A stretch of DNA of 64,000 bases, from assembly GCF_004352855.1 (NCBI RefSeq), contig NZ_SJSC01000003.1, forward strand, positions 496,001 to 560,000. Reading direction: 5' to 3'. The notes beneath the pieces are model-generated. The model made no database searches and was not told where the DNA came from. It saw only the letters and a program-made list of their open reading frames with translations. The position numbers were made by a program, and so were the translations under genes. Of the stretch, positions 16,852-26,897 are shown piece after piece. The DNA is from Marinomonas sp. KMM3893 (GTDB lineage: Bacteria > Pseudomonadota > Gammaproteobacteria > Pseudomonadales > Marinomonadaceae). Numbering within the stretch: position 1 is the stretch's first letter; each line of letters begins with the position of its first letter.

Positions 16852-17726
16852 TGAAAGGACTTTCTTTTTCAATTCTATTTGCTGCACTGATTGCCATTTT
16901 GGTTGCGTCTCAGACTTTGTATGTCGTGAAAGAGACTCAGCGCGCTGTCGTGCTTAAATTTGGTGAGATTGTTGAAGCGGATGTTCAGCCGGGTCTTCAT
17001 TTTAAGATCCCTGTTGTAAATGATGTGAAGAAATTTGATTCACGTATTTTGACAATGGATTCTCGTCCACAGCGTTATTTAACACTTGAGAAGAAAGCGG
17101 TCATCGTTGATTCTTATGTTAAATGGAAAATTGAATCGGTTGCTAAGTTTTATCAGGCGACTTCAGGTGATGAATTTGTGGCTAACCGAGTGCTTTCTTC
17201 TCGAGTAGATACAGGTTTGCGTAACCAGTTTGGTGAGCGCACCATGAATGAAGTGGTTTCTGGTCAGCGTGATCAGTTGATGACAGAGCTTCGCGATAAT
17301 TTGGATAAAGTAGCTCAGTCTGAGTTGGGTATCAAAATTGTTGATATTCGAGTTAAGCGAATCGAGTTACCGCCAGATGTGAGTGAGTCTGTTTACCAGC
17401 GTATGAGAACGGAACGTGAGCGTGAAGCACGCGAGCACAGATCGAAAGGTCTTGAGTTGGCGGAAGGTATCCGAGCGGATGCAGATCGTCAGCGTGTGGT
17501 TCTTGAAGCGGAAGCTCAACGTGATGCGGAAATGATTCGCGGTGACGGTGATGCGCAAGCGGCTGCTATTTATTCTAAAGTCTACAAGCAAGATCCAGAG
17601 TTCTACGATTTCTATCGTAGTCTTCAGGCTTACCGAGATAGCTTCTCTGGTAAGAAGGATTTGTTCGTGCTTAAACCTGATAGCGAGTTCTTTAAGTATT
17701 TGAATAGTTCTACTCCTTCTAAGTAA
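16851..17726 (+). CDS. hflC: FtsH protease regulator HflC
   Basis: HflC is the SPFH partner of HflK. The 291-residue protein has an N-terminal membrane helix (about 4-24), the SPFH domain (about 25-200) and a helical tail with alternating charged and Ala residues (about 195-255). Start and stop overlap with hflK (TAATG), implying translational coupling. An intrinsic terminator follows at 17797. Confidence 0.96.
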   Translation: MKGLSFSILFAALIAILVASQTLYVVKETQRAVVLKFGEIVEADVQPGLHFKIPVVNDVKKFDSRILTMDSRPQRYLTLEKKAVIVDSYVKWKIESVAKFYQATSGDEFVANRVLSSRVDTGLRNQFGERTMNEVVSGQRDQLMTELRDNLDKVAQSELGIKIVDIRVKRIELPPDVSESVYQRMRTEREREAREHRSKGLELAEGIRADADRQRVVLEAEAQRDAEMIRGDGDAQAAAIYSKVYKQDPEFYDFYRSLQAYRDSFSGKKDLFVLKPDSEFFKYLNSSTPSK

Positions 17727-17796
17727 GGATGAATTATTCAGCAATATTGGATCGTGAAGCCTATTTGTTGAAATAGGAAACATGGTACTATTACAC

Positions 17797-17820
17797 AAAC
17801 CGGGTCCTGCCCGGTTTTTT
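17797..17820 (+). terminator. Intrinsic terminator after hflC
   Basis: AAACCGGG (17797-17804) pairs with CCCGGTTT (17810-17817) across a 5-nt loop and is followed by more T residues to 17820. Confidence 0.8.
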
Positions 17821-17843
17821 AATGGTCAAAATAAAGAGAGTCT

Positions 17844-18041
17844 ATGCAGGAATTGTTGCAGTCGCTGCTTATTGGCGTCAGCCTGTTATTGATCGCCGAG
17901 GGAATTTTGCCGTTTTTAGCTCCTCAGTTATGGAGACGAATCATGGTGAAAGCACTCGCGAGTTCCGATGTGAATTTGCGTATTCTGGGTGTGGTTAGTA
18001 TGTTTCTTGGATTAATGCTCCTTTTACTGACTCGAAGCTAA
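17844..18041 (+). CDS. DUF2065 family small membrane protein
   Basis: This 65-residue protein matches the DUF2065 (YjeT) family, usually found near hflC and hisZ/purA. It has two membrane helices (about residues 5-28 and 47-63) joined by a short basic segment containing LWRRIMVKAL. An AAAGAGAG-type ribosome binding site precedes the ATG. Its function is unknown; the conserved neighbourhood suggests a link to the HflKC membrane complex, but this is inference only. It sits downstream of the hflC terminator and 14 bases before hisZ. Confidence 0.85.
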   Translation: MQELLQSLLIGVSLLLIAEGILPFLAPQLWRRIMVKALASSDVNLRILGVVSMFLGLMLLLLTRS

Positions 18042-18055
18042 GAGGATATAGTTTA

Positions 18056-20567
<2,512 letters not shown>

Positions 20568-20584
20568 TTGCTTGTGAAATAGAC

Positions 20585-20611
20585 AAAAAAGCCGCTGATG
20601 CGGCTTTTTTT
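20585..20611 (+). terminator. Intrinsic terminator after purA
   Basis: An A6-GCCGC arm (20585-20595) pairs with GCGGC-T6 (20600-20610) across loop TGAT, with a continuing T-run. Confidence 0.9.
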
Positions 20612-20648
20612 GTTTGCTTTTAGTGAGAAGGAGTCATTTATTAGTATG

Positions 20649-20711
20649 AATTGTAAATAGAGTGAAAATGGGGGCAGGTCTTTATTTATCCCTAAGGTAA
20701 TATTTACAATT
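20649..20711 (+). promoter_or_regulatory. Long-range inverted repeat with CpxR-like box upstream of cpxR
   Basis: AATTGTAAATA (20649-20659) and TATTTACAATT (20701-20711) are perfect 11-bp inverted copies with 41 bases between. Starting in the left copy, GTAAA-N5-TGAAA (20653-20667) is one base off the known CpxR box GTAAA-N5-GTAAA. Together they suggest autoregulation of the two-component genes. No confident -35/-10 pair was assigned. Confidence 0.4.
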
Positions 20712-20772
20712 GATATTACGGACGCACTTGCGTCGTAAGAGAATGAATCTATTTAAAAGAGATAAGGTAATT

Positions 20773-21471
20773 ATGATGAAGTTATTGTTAGCGGATGATG
20801 ATGCACGTTTGTCTGATTTGATCAAAGAGTACTTTGATGGTGAAGGTTACCAGGTTGCTCACGCATGGAATGGTCGTGAAGCGTTGGAGTTAATGGCAGC
20901 TGATATGCCTGATATTGTGATTCTAGATGTCATGATGCCTGAGTTGGATGGGTTTGAAACACTCAAACAGATTCGTAATAAAAGTTCTGTGCCCGTTATT
21001 ATGTTGACGGCGAAAGGAGACGATATTGATCGTATCCTAGGTTTGGAAATGGGGGCGGATGATTACTTGTCTAAGCCGTTTAACCCGCGTGAATTGTTGG
21101 CTCGTATTAAAGCCATCTTGCGTCGAGCTAGCCAAGAGAAAGAAGACGATCCAACGGCGGATATCGAGTTGTCGGGTGTGCTTTTGCGTCGTAAAGATCG
21201 CAGTGTTTTCTTGGAAGGTGAGTTGGTTGAGCTGACTACGTCTGAATACACCTTGCTTGAGTGTATGTTGATGGCGCCGGGTCAGGTATTGACTAAGCAA
21301 GAATTGTCCGAAAAAGCCTTGGGTCGAAAGTTAACAATGTATGACCGTAGTTTGGATATGCACATCAGTAACTTGCGTAAGAAAATTGGTAATCTAGAGA
21401 ATGGCGATCCTAGAATCAAAACAGTACGCGGTGTGGGTTATATTTTTGTAGCAAGTGAACAGGGCGTTTAA
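20773..21471 (+). CDS. cpxR: CpxR-type response regulator (OmpR family)
   Basis: This is a DNA-binding response regulator, most similar to CpxR of the envelope-stress system. The receiver domain (about 1-115) has the acidic ADDDA pocket near the N-terminus, the phospho-acceptor Asp at about residue 52 (in ILDVMMP) and the conserved Lys in SKPFN. The OmpR-type winged helix (about 130-228) includes LTMYDRSLDMHISNLRKK, strongly CpxR-like. Starts ATG 20773 and 20776 are both possible, with AAGG a few bases upstream. The sensor gene follows after 6 bases. Stimulus and targets are not known here. Confidence 0.87.
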   Translation: MMKLLLADDDARLSDLIKEYFDGEGYQVAHAWNGREALELMAADMPDIVILDVMMPELDGFETLKQIRNKSSVPVIMLTAKGDDIDRILGLEMGADDYLSKPFNPRELLARIKAILRRASQEKEDDPTADIELSGVLLRRKDRSVFLEGELVELTTSEYTLLECMLMAPGQVLTKQELSEKALGRKLTMYDRSLDMHISNLRKKIGNLENGDPRIKTVRGVGYIFVASEQGV

Positions 21472-21477
21472 TAGTTT

Positions 21478-22821
21478 ATGAAGAGTACTTTTTTGCGCGT
21501 GTTTCTGGTGGTTCTACTTTCTAATACTGTGGTTGTAAGTATTGGTTTGGGAATTGTTGAATTTGTCCAGAAACATAACCAGGTGTCTGCTGATTTATTA
21601 GGTGATATTGGTGTTCAACTGGTAGCAGGGTACGAAAAATTTGGTTTAGCGGCGTTAAAAGGGGAGGCGGAAAAAGCGGAAAAACGCTTGTCTGGTAATA
21701 TTTATCTTTACCAAGAAAATGGTCGTCCCTTGCTTAAGCCGCTGCCAAGAAATTTCCGTGAAAACGACACAAGTGGCACGACGGCAGGAAGCGCGTTGAG
21801 TAAAGGCGCTAGAGCGGACGGGCGTCCCGCTGCGGATTTCTTACACAGTCAGTTTATCCAGGTTATTGGTGCGAATAACGTCCAATACCTATTAATTTTT
21901 AGACCGAACCCTGAGATAGACTCTTTGGCGCCTGGGTTGGTGATTGCATTGTCATTATTGGGCTTGTTGGTCTCTAGTGGGGTGTTGGCTTACTGGTTGC
22001 TTGGTCCATTGTTGAAACTGCAACGTGTGGCTCGGCTATTTGGTCAAGGGGACATGTCGGCGCGGGTAGAGGATAAGCTTGCAAGGCGCAGTGATGCGGT
22101 AGGTAAGCTGGCGCAAGAGTTTAATGAAATGGCGGTGCGCATTGATACCTTGCTGTCATCCAAAGAGCGTTTGATGCGCGATGTTTCTCACGAATTGAGA
22201 ACGCCGCTGGCTCGGATGGAAGTGGCTTTGACGATCGCAGAAGATAAGTTCGCTGTCGAGTCGCAGAAAAGTTACCTTTGCCGAATTCGAACTGAGCTTC
22301 ATGAGTTGGATGAGTTGATTGGGCAGGTGTTGACGCTCAGTCGTCTTGAAGCGGCGGCATTGAGTAAAGAAACGGTGCACTTGCAAGAATGGCTGGATGA
22401 AATTGTTGCTGATGTGAGTTTTGAAAGTCAGCTTAAGGGCATTTCGGTTACCAAGTCTGGCACCTTGCCAAAAACCTTATTGGGCGACCCTTTGCAGTTG
22501 CGTCATGCGATTGAGAATGTGCTGCGTAATGCGTGTTTCTACGCGGGTGAGGGTGGCATTATCGAGGTGGCCACGGAAGAGAAAGGGGGGAATGCCCTTA
22601 TCTTTGTACGTGATAATGGCCCTGGTGTGCCTGAGGAAAAACTCGAAAAAATATTCCATGCTTTTTATCGCTCGTCTGAAGCGCGCGAGGCAAATAGCGG
22701 TGGTTTTGGTGTGGGCTTAACCATCTCTAAACGTATTATTCACGCTCATAATGGCTGTATCGAGGCGAAAAACCGACCGCAAGGCGGCTTAGAAGTCTGC
22801 TTTAAAGTGCCTTTGGTTTAG
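21478..22821 (+). CDS. cpxA: CpxA-type sensor histidine kinase
   Basis: The inner-membrane sensor kinase is partnered with the CpxR-type regulator just upstream. The 447 residues show membrane helix 1 (about 7-26), a periplasmic sensor region (about 30-155), helix 2 (about 157-178), a HAMP domain (about 180-230), and a HisKA domain with phospho-acceptor H238 in VSHELRTPLAR. The HATPase_c domain (about 330-445) has an N box (ENVLRNAC), DNGPGVPEE and GGFGVGLTI. The periplasmic domain is short and not clearly like that of enterobacterial CpxA, and no cpxP gene is adjacent, so the signal may differ. Confidence 0.82.
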   Translation: MKSTFLRVFLVVLLSNTVVVSIGLGIVEFVQKHNQVSADLLGDIGVQLVAGYEKFGLAALKGEAEKAEKRLSGNIYLYQENGRPLLKPLPRNFRENDTSGTTAGSALSKGARADGRPAADFLHSQFIQVIGANNVQYLLIFRPNPEIDSLAPGLVIALSLLGLLVSSGVLAYWLLGPLLKLQRVARLFGQGDMSARVEDKLARRSDAVGKLAQEFNEMAVRIDTLLSSKERLMRDVSHELRTPLARMEVALTIAEDKFAVESQKSYLCRIRTELHELDELIGQVLTLSRLEAAALSKETVHLQEWLDEIVADVSFESQLKGISVTKSGTLPKTLLGDPLQLRHAIENVLRNACFYAGEGGIIEVATEEKGGNALIFVRDNGPGVPEEKLEKIFHAFYRSSEAREANSGGFGVGLTISKRIIHAHNGCIEAKNRPQGGLEVCFKVPLV

Positions 22822-22832
22822 TGTTTATTAGG

Positions 22833-22868
22833 CTTTCTTGCAGGGCTTTTGGGGCGCTTGCAAGAAAG
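22833..22868 (+). other. Long hairpin between cpxA and rnpB
   Basis: CTTTCTTGCA (22833-22842) pairs perfectly with TGCAAGAAAG (22859-22868). No T-run follows, so it is an atypical terminator at best. It lies directly upstream of the rnpB promoter and could insulate rnpB from cpxRA readthrough. Confidence 0.5.
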
Positions 22869-22871
22869 TGC

Positions 22872-22900
22872 TTGTTATTCTGCGGCGAGGTCAGTAATAT
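22872..22900 (+). promoter_or_regulatory. rnpB promoter
   Basis: TTGTTA (22872-22877) and TAATAT (22895-22900) are spaced by 17 bases. The GC-rich discriminator GCGCGTC then leads to the RNA 5' end at 22908. A GC-rich discriminator is typical of growth-rate-controlled stable-RNA promoters. Confidence 0.65.
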
Positions 22901-22907
22901 GCGCGTC

Positions 22908-23252
22908 GCAAGTTGGCTAGGCAGTCGCCGCCTCGTAAGAGGGGGAGGAAAGTCCGGGCTTCGCAGGGTAAAGTGCCAGGTAACGCCTGGGGGGCGTGAG
23001 CCTACGGAAAGTGCAGCAGAAAATAAACCGCCTAAGTAGTTTACTACCGGTAAGGTTGAAATGGTGCGGTAAGAGCGCACCGCGCGACTGGTAACAGTTC
23101 GTGGCAAGGTAAACCCCACTTGAAGCAAGACCAAATAGGAACTCATTGGCGTGACCCGCGCTGAGTTCGGGTAGGTTGCTAAAGACGTGCAGTGATGTAC
23201 GTATTAGATGAATGACTGTTCACGACAGAACCCGGCTTATCGGCCAACTTGC
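22908..23252 (+). ncRNA. rnpB: RNase P RNA (bacterial class A)
   Basis: This is the catalytic RNA of RNase P, which matures tRNA 5' ends. The conserved core is plain: GAGGAAAGTCCGGGCT (P4 5' side and CR-I), TGCCAGGTAACGCCTGG, GGTAAGAGCGCACCG, the CAAATAGGAA segment, and near the 3' end ATGACTGTTCACGACAGAACC. The terminal helix P1 pairs GCAAGTTGGC at the 5' end with GCCAACTTGC at the 3' end, which fixes the ends at about 22908 and 23252. P3 is reduced to a small CCTC-GTAA-GAGG hairpin, so the RNA is about 345 nt against 377 in E. coli. T-runs follow. Location upstream of mraZ is shared with Pseudomonas. Confidence 0.95.
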
Positions 23253-23309
23253 TTTTTTTCCCCTTCTTTTTTTGTAATACCAATCCCAACGCGTTGAATC
23301 CCTTGCTTG

Positions 23310-23329
23310 AGACAGAGCTTGTCTTTTTT
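23310..23329 (+). terminator. Weak terminator-like hairpin downstream of rnpB
   Basis: AGACA (23310-23314) and TGTCT (23320-23324) form a 5-bp stem followed by T residues to 23329. The stem is short; the 7-T run directly after rnpB (23253-23259) is the other candidate end point. Confidence 0.3.
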
Positions 23330-23411
23330 GTGCGTTTTTCTCTGAAAAATCTCCTCTAATGCGTCTTTACGGAATCATTGCATCTATTTTTGCTTATTTT
23401 GGGCATTTTTT

Positions 23412-23440
23412 TTTACTCTTTTTAGCAAATGGTGTTAAAT
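23412..23440 (+). promoter_or_regulatory. Candidate dcw cluster promoter (Pmra)
   Basis: TTTACT (23412-23417) and TTAAAT (23435-23440) have a 17-base spacer. Transcription would begin near 23447, inside the MraZ repeat array, as expected for an autorepressed mraZ promoter. Confidence 0.55.
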
Positions 23441-23442
23441 TG

Positions 23443-23467
23443 TGGGATAAAGTGTCGATAAGTGGGA
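23443..23467 (+). promoter_or_regulatory. MraZ operator: three TGGGA-type direct repeats
   Basis: TGGGA (23443-23447), TGTCG (23453-23457, degenerate) and TGGGA (23463-23467) lie at an exact 10-base period. The known MraZ site is TGGGN direct repeats separated by 5 bases. The array starts just after the predicted -10 and reaches the start of mraZ. Confidence 0.65.
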
Positions 23468-23468
23468 T

Positions 23469-23930
23469 ATGGCCGTGTTTCGTGGAATTCATCAAGTGAG
23501 TGTGGATGCAAAGGGGCGTATGACGCTTCCGGCCCGCCTACGTGATGAACTTGCTCAATACGAAGAGGAAGGTGTCGTCGTCACTATTGATCCAGCGTCA
23601 AAGTGTTTATTGCTTTATCCATTGATTGAGTGGGAACAGATCCAGCAAAAATTGGATAAGTTGCCAAGTTTTCAGCCACAGGCAAGACGGCTTCAGCGAC
23701 TTTTGGTTGGTCATGCTACAGATTTAGAAGTGGATAAAGCGGGAAGGATTTTATTGCCAGCCCCATTGCGTGATTTTGCCGCTTTAGATCGCAAAGTAAC
23801 CTTGCTTGGGCAAGGGAAGAAATTAGAAATATGGAGTCAAGATGAGTGGGAGTCCCAGCGCGACGACTACTTATCTCAAGAATCACTCGATGAATTGCAA
23901 CCAGAAATTATGATGGATATCTCTTTATGA
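23469..23930 (+). CDS. mraZ: Transcriptional regulator MraZ
   Basis: MraZ is a ring-forming AbrB-fold DNA-binding protein that represses the dcw promoter. The 153 residues contain two SpoVT/AbrB-like domains (about 7-50 and 78-122), each with the family pattern ([31 protein letters not shown]). ATG 23469 gives MAVFRG. An alternative GTG at 23475 would give MFRG, the N-terminus common in the family, and is better spaced (7 bases) from GGGA at 23464-23467. The second possibility would make the last operator repeat the ribosome binding site. It overlaps rsmH by four bases. Confidence 0.95.
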   Translation: MAVFRGIHQVSVDAKGRMTLPARLRDELAQYEEEGVVVTIDPASKCLLLYPLIEWEQIQQKLDKLPSFQPQARRLQRLLVGHATDLEVDKAGRILLPAPLRDFAALDRKVTLLGQGKKLEIWSQDEWESQRDDYLSQESLDELQPEIMMDISL

Positions 23931-24865
23931 CAGACGCGACCTCAAAACATATCAGTGTGATGTTAAATGAGTCGGTAGATATGTTAGTGACCAACACTGA
24001 CGGACTGTATGTCGACGGGACATTCGGGCGAGGTGGTCATACGCGCCTAGTGTTAGACCGATTGAACGACGGTAAATTATTGGGGTTTGATAAAGACCCA
24101 GTGGCAATTGGTTTTGGTAAAGCGCTGGAGTCTGAAGATTCGCGTTTTACGATTGTACAAGACACGTTTGCGGCCATGGCTGAGCACATTAATGAGGTGT
24201 TTGGTGTCGATAAAGTCGACGGCATTATGATGGATTTGGGCGTTTCTTCGCCCCAATTAGATGACGCTGAACGTGGTTTTAGTTTTATGAATGATGGTCC
24301 GCTTGATATGCGGATGAACCCTGATAAAGGGATGAGTGCGGCTGAATGGATTGCGGTTGCTGGGGAAAAAGAAATTGCCGATGTGATGTATCAATACGGC
24401 GAAGAACGTTTTTCGCGACGCATCGCCAAAGCCATCTGTGAATACCGTTCCCACACGCCAATCATCACTACCTTACAGCTTTCTAAAGTCGTGGCGGAAG
24501 CCAACCCAGCTTGGGAGAAAGGAAAAAATCCTGCGACCCGAGCCTTTCAGGGTATTCGAATCTTTATTAATAACGAGTTAGGGGATTTGGAAACCGGATT
24601 AGAAGCCGCAACCGAGTCTTTAAAAGTCGGTGGTCGTTTGGTGGTGATTAGTTTCCATTCTTTGGAAGATCGCATCGTAAAACGCTTTATGAAATTGAAA
24701 GCGAAAGGGCCTGAATTGCCACGTCATTTGCCGATTCGTAATGCGCATTTAGACATTAAATTTAAAACCATTGGTAAGGCGATTAAACCTTCAGAATCGG
24801 AAGTGAGCGACAACGTGAGATCGCGCAGTGCGGTGCTTCGTGTGCTGGAGAAGATAAGTGATTAA
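23927..24865 (+). CDS. rsmH: 16S rRNA (cytosine(1402)-N(4))-methyltransferase
   Basis: RsmH (MraW) methylates N4 of C1402 in the 30S decoding centre using S-adenosylmethionine. The 312-residue length is standard. The SAM-binding region begins [14 protein letters not shown] (about 28-41), followed by the family [14 protein letters not shown] and [15 protein letters not shown] motifs. [18 protein letters not shown] and [12 protein letters not shown] are in the C-terminal half. ATGA overlap with mraZ and GTG overlap with ftsL imply coupled translation. Confidence 0.97.
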   Translation: MTDATSKHISVMLNESVDMLVTNTDGLYVDGTFGRGGHTRLVLDRLNDGKLLGFDKDPVAIGFGKALESEDSRFTIVQDTFAAMAEHINEVFGVDKVDGIMMDLGVSSPQLDDAERGFSFMNDGPLDMRMNPDKGMSAAEWIAVAGEKEIADVMYQYGEERFSRRIAKAICEYRSHTPIITTLQLSKVVAEANPAWEKGKNPATRAFQGIRIFINNELGDLETGLEAATESLKVGGRLVVISFHSLEDRIVKRFMKLKAKGPELPRHLPIRNAHLDIKFKTIGKAIKPSESEVSDNVRSRSAVLRVLEKISD

Positions 24866-25136
24866 GCAACGTTTTTCTCCTTGGCCTACCAGCCTCGGTG
24901 TTGTTGTTTTAGCCATGATATCTATTTTAGTTGTTGTACAAGTTTATGATTTCAGGACAGATTTTTCTCATCTTCAAGCGTTAAAGAAAGATGAGGTGAA
25001 TTATGAGGTTACATGGGGGCAGCTGTTGTTAGAACAAAGTGCTCTGACTCAGCCGAGTCGATTAGAGCAAGCTGCCATCAAGGATTTACACATGCATTCC
25101 CCCACTCAGGATGAATTAATAATAGTTAAACCATGA
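24858..25136 (+). CDS. ftsL: Cell division protein FtsL
   Basis: FtsL is a bitopic divisome protein that forms the FtsQLB complex and activates FtsWI. It is 92 residues with a short cytoplasmic N-terminus, one membrane helix (about 13-32) and a periplasmic coiled coil ending in the typical tail ([14 protein letters not shown] near 73-86). It starts with GTG inside the end of rsmH and overlaps ftsI by four bases. Sequence conservation is low in the family; size, topology and position make the call. Confidence 0.92.
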   Translation: MIKQRFSPWPTSLGVVVLAMISILVVVQVYDFRTDFSHLQALKKDEVNYEVTWGQLLLEQSALTQPSRLEQAAIKDLHMHSPTQDELIIVKP

Positions 25137-26896
25137 ATATTGAAAACGGTTCTCACCGTCCAGGAAAATGGCGTTTTAGGTTTGTGTACGGCATTGCGCT
25201 AGTATTATTTCTAGTCGCAGGCGGCCGTCTTTTTTACCTGACCGTTGTTGATAAAGAATTCTTGCAGAATCAGGGAGAGATGCGTGCGGTGAGAAGTGAA
25301 TCTATTCCTGCGACAAGGGGGATGATTCTCGATCGCCGTGGTGAGCCGTTAGCGGTCAGTACGCCAACATGGACCTTGATTGCCAATCCAAAAGCGCTTT
25401 GGAATATGGAGCAGGACCCACAGCAGGGGAAAACACCGAGTCAGCAAATCAAGCATTTGGCTGATGCTATGGGGGTTGGGCGTGCTTGGTTGCAAGACAA
25501 GTTTGAGAGCAACAAAAATCGCTCTTACATGTATTTGAAGCGACAAGTTGCACCTCATGAAGCGGATCGGATCATGGCTGCTCATGTGGTGGGGGTTAGC
25601 AAAACCCGTGAATACAAACGTTTTTATCCTGCCGGAGAAGTGGCCGCTCAAGTGGTTGGCTTTACCAACATTGATGATAAAGGCCAAGAAGGGATAGAGC
25701 TTGCTTATGATAAAGCGTTACAGGGAAAACCTGGTAAGCGCACCTTCCTAAAAGATTTGAATGGCAATGTGTTGCGCTCTATCGGCGAAGATGAGCCAGA
25801 GCGTCCTGGTCAAAATATAGAATTAAGCATTGATCTGCGTTTGCAATACCTTGCCTACAGAGAGCTGAAAGCGGCGGTGACTGAGCATAGAGCCACATCG
25901 GCGTCTGCGGTGATTTTGGATGTGAAGACCGGTGAGATTTTAGCCATGGTCAACCAACCATCTTATAACCCAAATGATCGTTCAACGTTAGAATACGACG
26001 AGTTACGAAATCGTGCCGTGATCGATTTATTCGAGCCGGGCTCCACGATGAAGCCTTTCACGGTATCGGCGGCGCTTATGTCAGGCCAATACAACACAGA
26101 ATCAACCATTAATACAGCGCCTGGTTACTTGCGCATTGGGCGCTTTACGATTCGAGACGAAGGCAATTATGGAAAAATCAACTTAGAAACATTACTGGTT
26201 AAATCCAGTAACGTTGGCGCCTCTAAAATTGCCTTTTCTTTGCCTCAAGATGCCATTTGGAACATAGATTATGAGCTTGGTATTGGCTCTCCTGTTGGCA
26301 TTGGTTTTCCTGGTGAAGCGACGGGAAATCTACCGTCTCATCCCAAATGGCACCCTTCTGAAGTGGCAACGCTTTCTTATGGTTATGGCTTATCGGTTTC
26401 TACATTGCAGTTAGCGCAAGCCTATATGACCTTGGCTAATGGCGGTTATCGTGTGCCGGTAAGTATTTTTAAACAAGATGGCAAGCCTGTCGGTAAACAA
26501 GTGATTCCGCGTCAAGTGGCTAAAAATGTCACGAAAATGATGGAGGCTGTCGTGCAGCGAGGCTCAGGACGAGCGGCTAAAATACCGGGTTACAGCGTAG
26601 CGGGTAAAACAGGAACCGTGCACAGGGTCGGCTCAAAAGGGTATGAGTATGATCAATACAACGCTATGTTTGCAGGTTTTGCGCCTGCTTCGAACCCACG
26701 CTTGGCCATGGTTATCATGATCAATGATCCAAAGGGTCGTCAATATTATGGTGGTGAAGTCGCAGCACCGGTTTTCTCCCGTGTGATGGAAGGGGCGCTG
26801 ACGATTTTAAATATTTCACCAGACTTACCTGATGGGTTGCGTGAAGTGCGACTTGATACAAAAAAAGCGCCATATCGGGTGGCGCAAGGGAATTAA
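25133..26896 (+). CDS. ftsI: Peptidoglycan D,D-transpeptidase FtsI (PBP3)
   Basis: FtsI is the septal transpeptidase that works with FtsW. The 587-residue class B PBP has an N-terminal membrane anchor (about 17-37) and a pedestal domain with RGMILDRRGEPLAVS. The transpeptidase domain contains the catalytic STMK (304-307, Ser304), SSN (358-360) and KTG (492-494), all intact. ATGA overlap with ftsL; murE begins one base after the stop. Confidence 0.98.
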   Translation: MNIENGSHRPGKWRFRFVYGIALVLFLVAGGRLFYLTVVDKEFLQNQGEMRAVRSESIPATRGMILDRRGEPLAVSTPTWTLIANPKALWNMEQDPQQGKTPSQQIKHLADAMGVGRAWLQDKFESNKNRSYMYLKRQVAPHEADRIMAAHVVGVSKTREYKRFYPAGEVAAQVVGFTNIDDKGQEGIELAYDKALQGKPGKRTFLKDLNGNVLRSIGEDEPERPGQNIELSIDLRLQYLAYRELKAAVTEHRATSASAVILDVKTGEILAMVNQPSYNPNDRSTLEYDELRNRAVIDLFEPGSTMKPFTVSAALMSGQYNTESTINTAPGYLRIGRFTIRDEGNYGKINLETLLVKSSNVGASKIAFSLPQDAIWNIDYELGIGSPVGIGFPGEATGNLPSHPKWHPSEVATLSYGYGLSVSTLQLAQAYMTLANGGYRVPVSIFKQDGKPVGKQVIPRQVAKNVTKMMEAVVQRGSGRAAKIPGYSVAGKTGTVHRVGSKGYEYDQYNAMFAGFAPASNPRLAMVIMINDPKGRQYYGGEVAAPVFSRVMEGALTILNISPDLPDGLREVRLDTKKAPYRVAQGN

Positions 26897-26897
26897 T

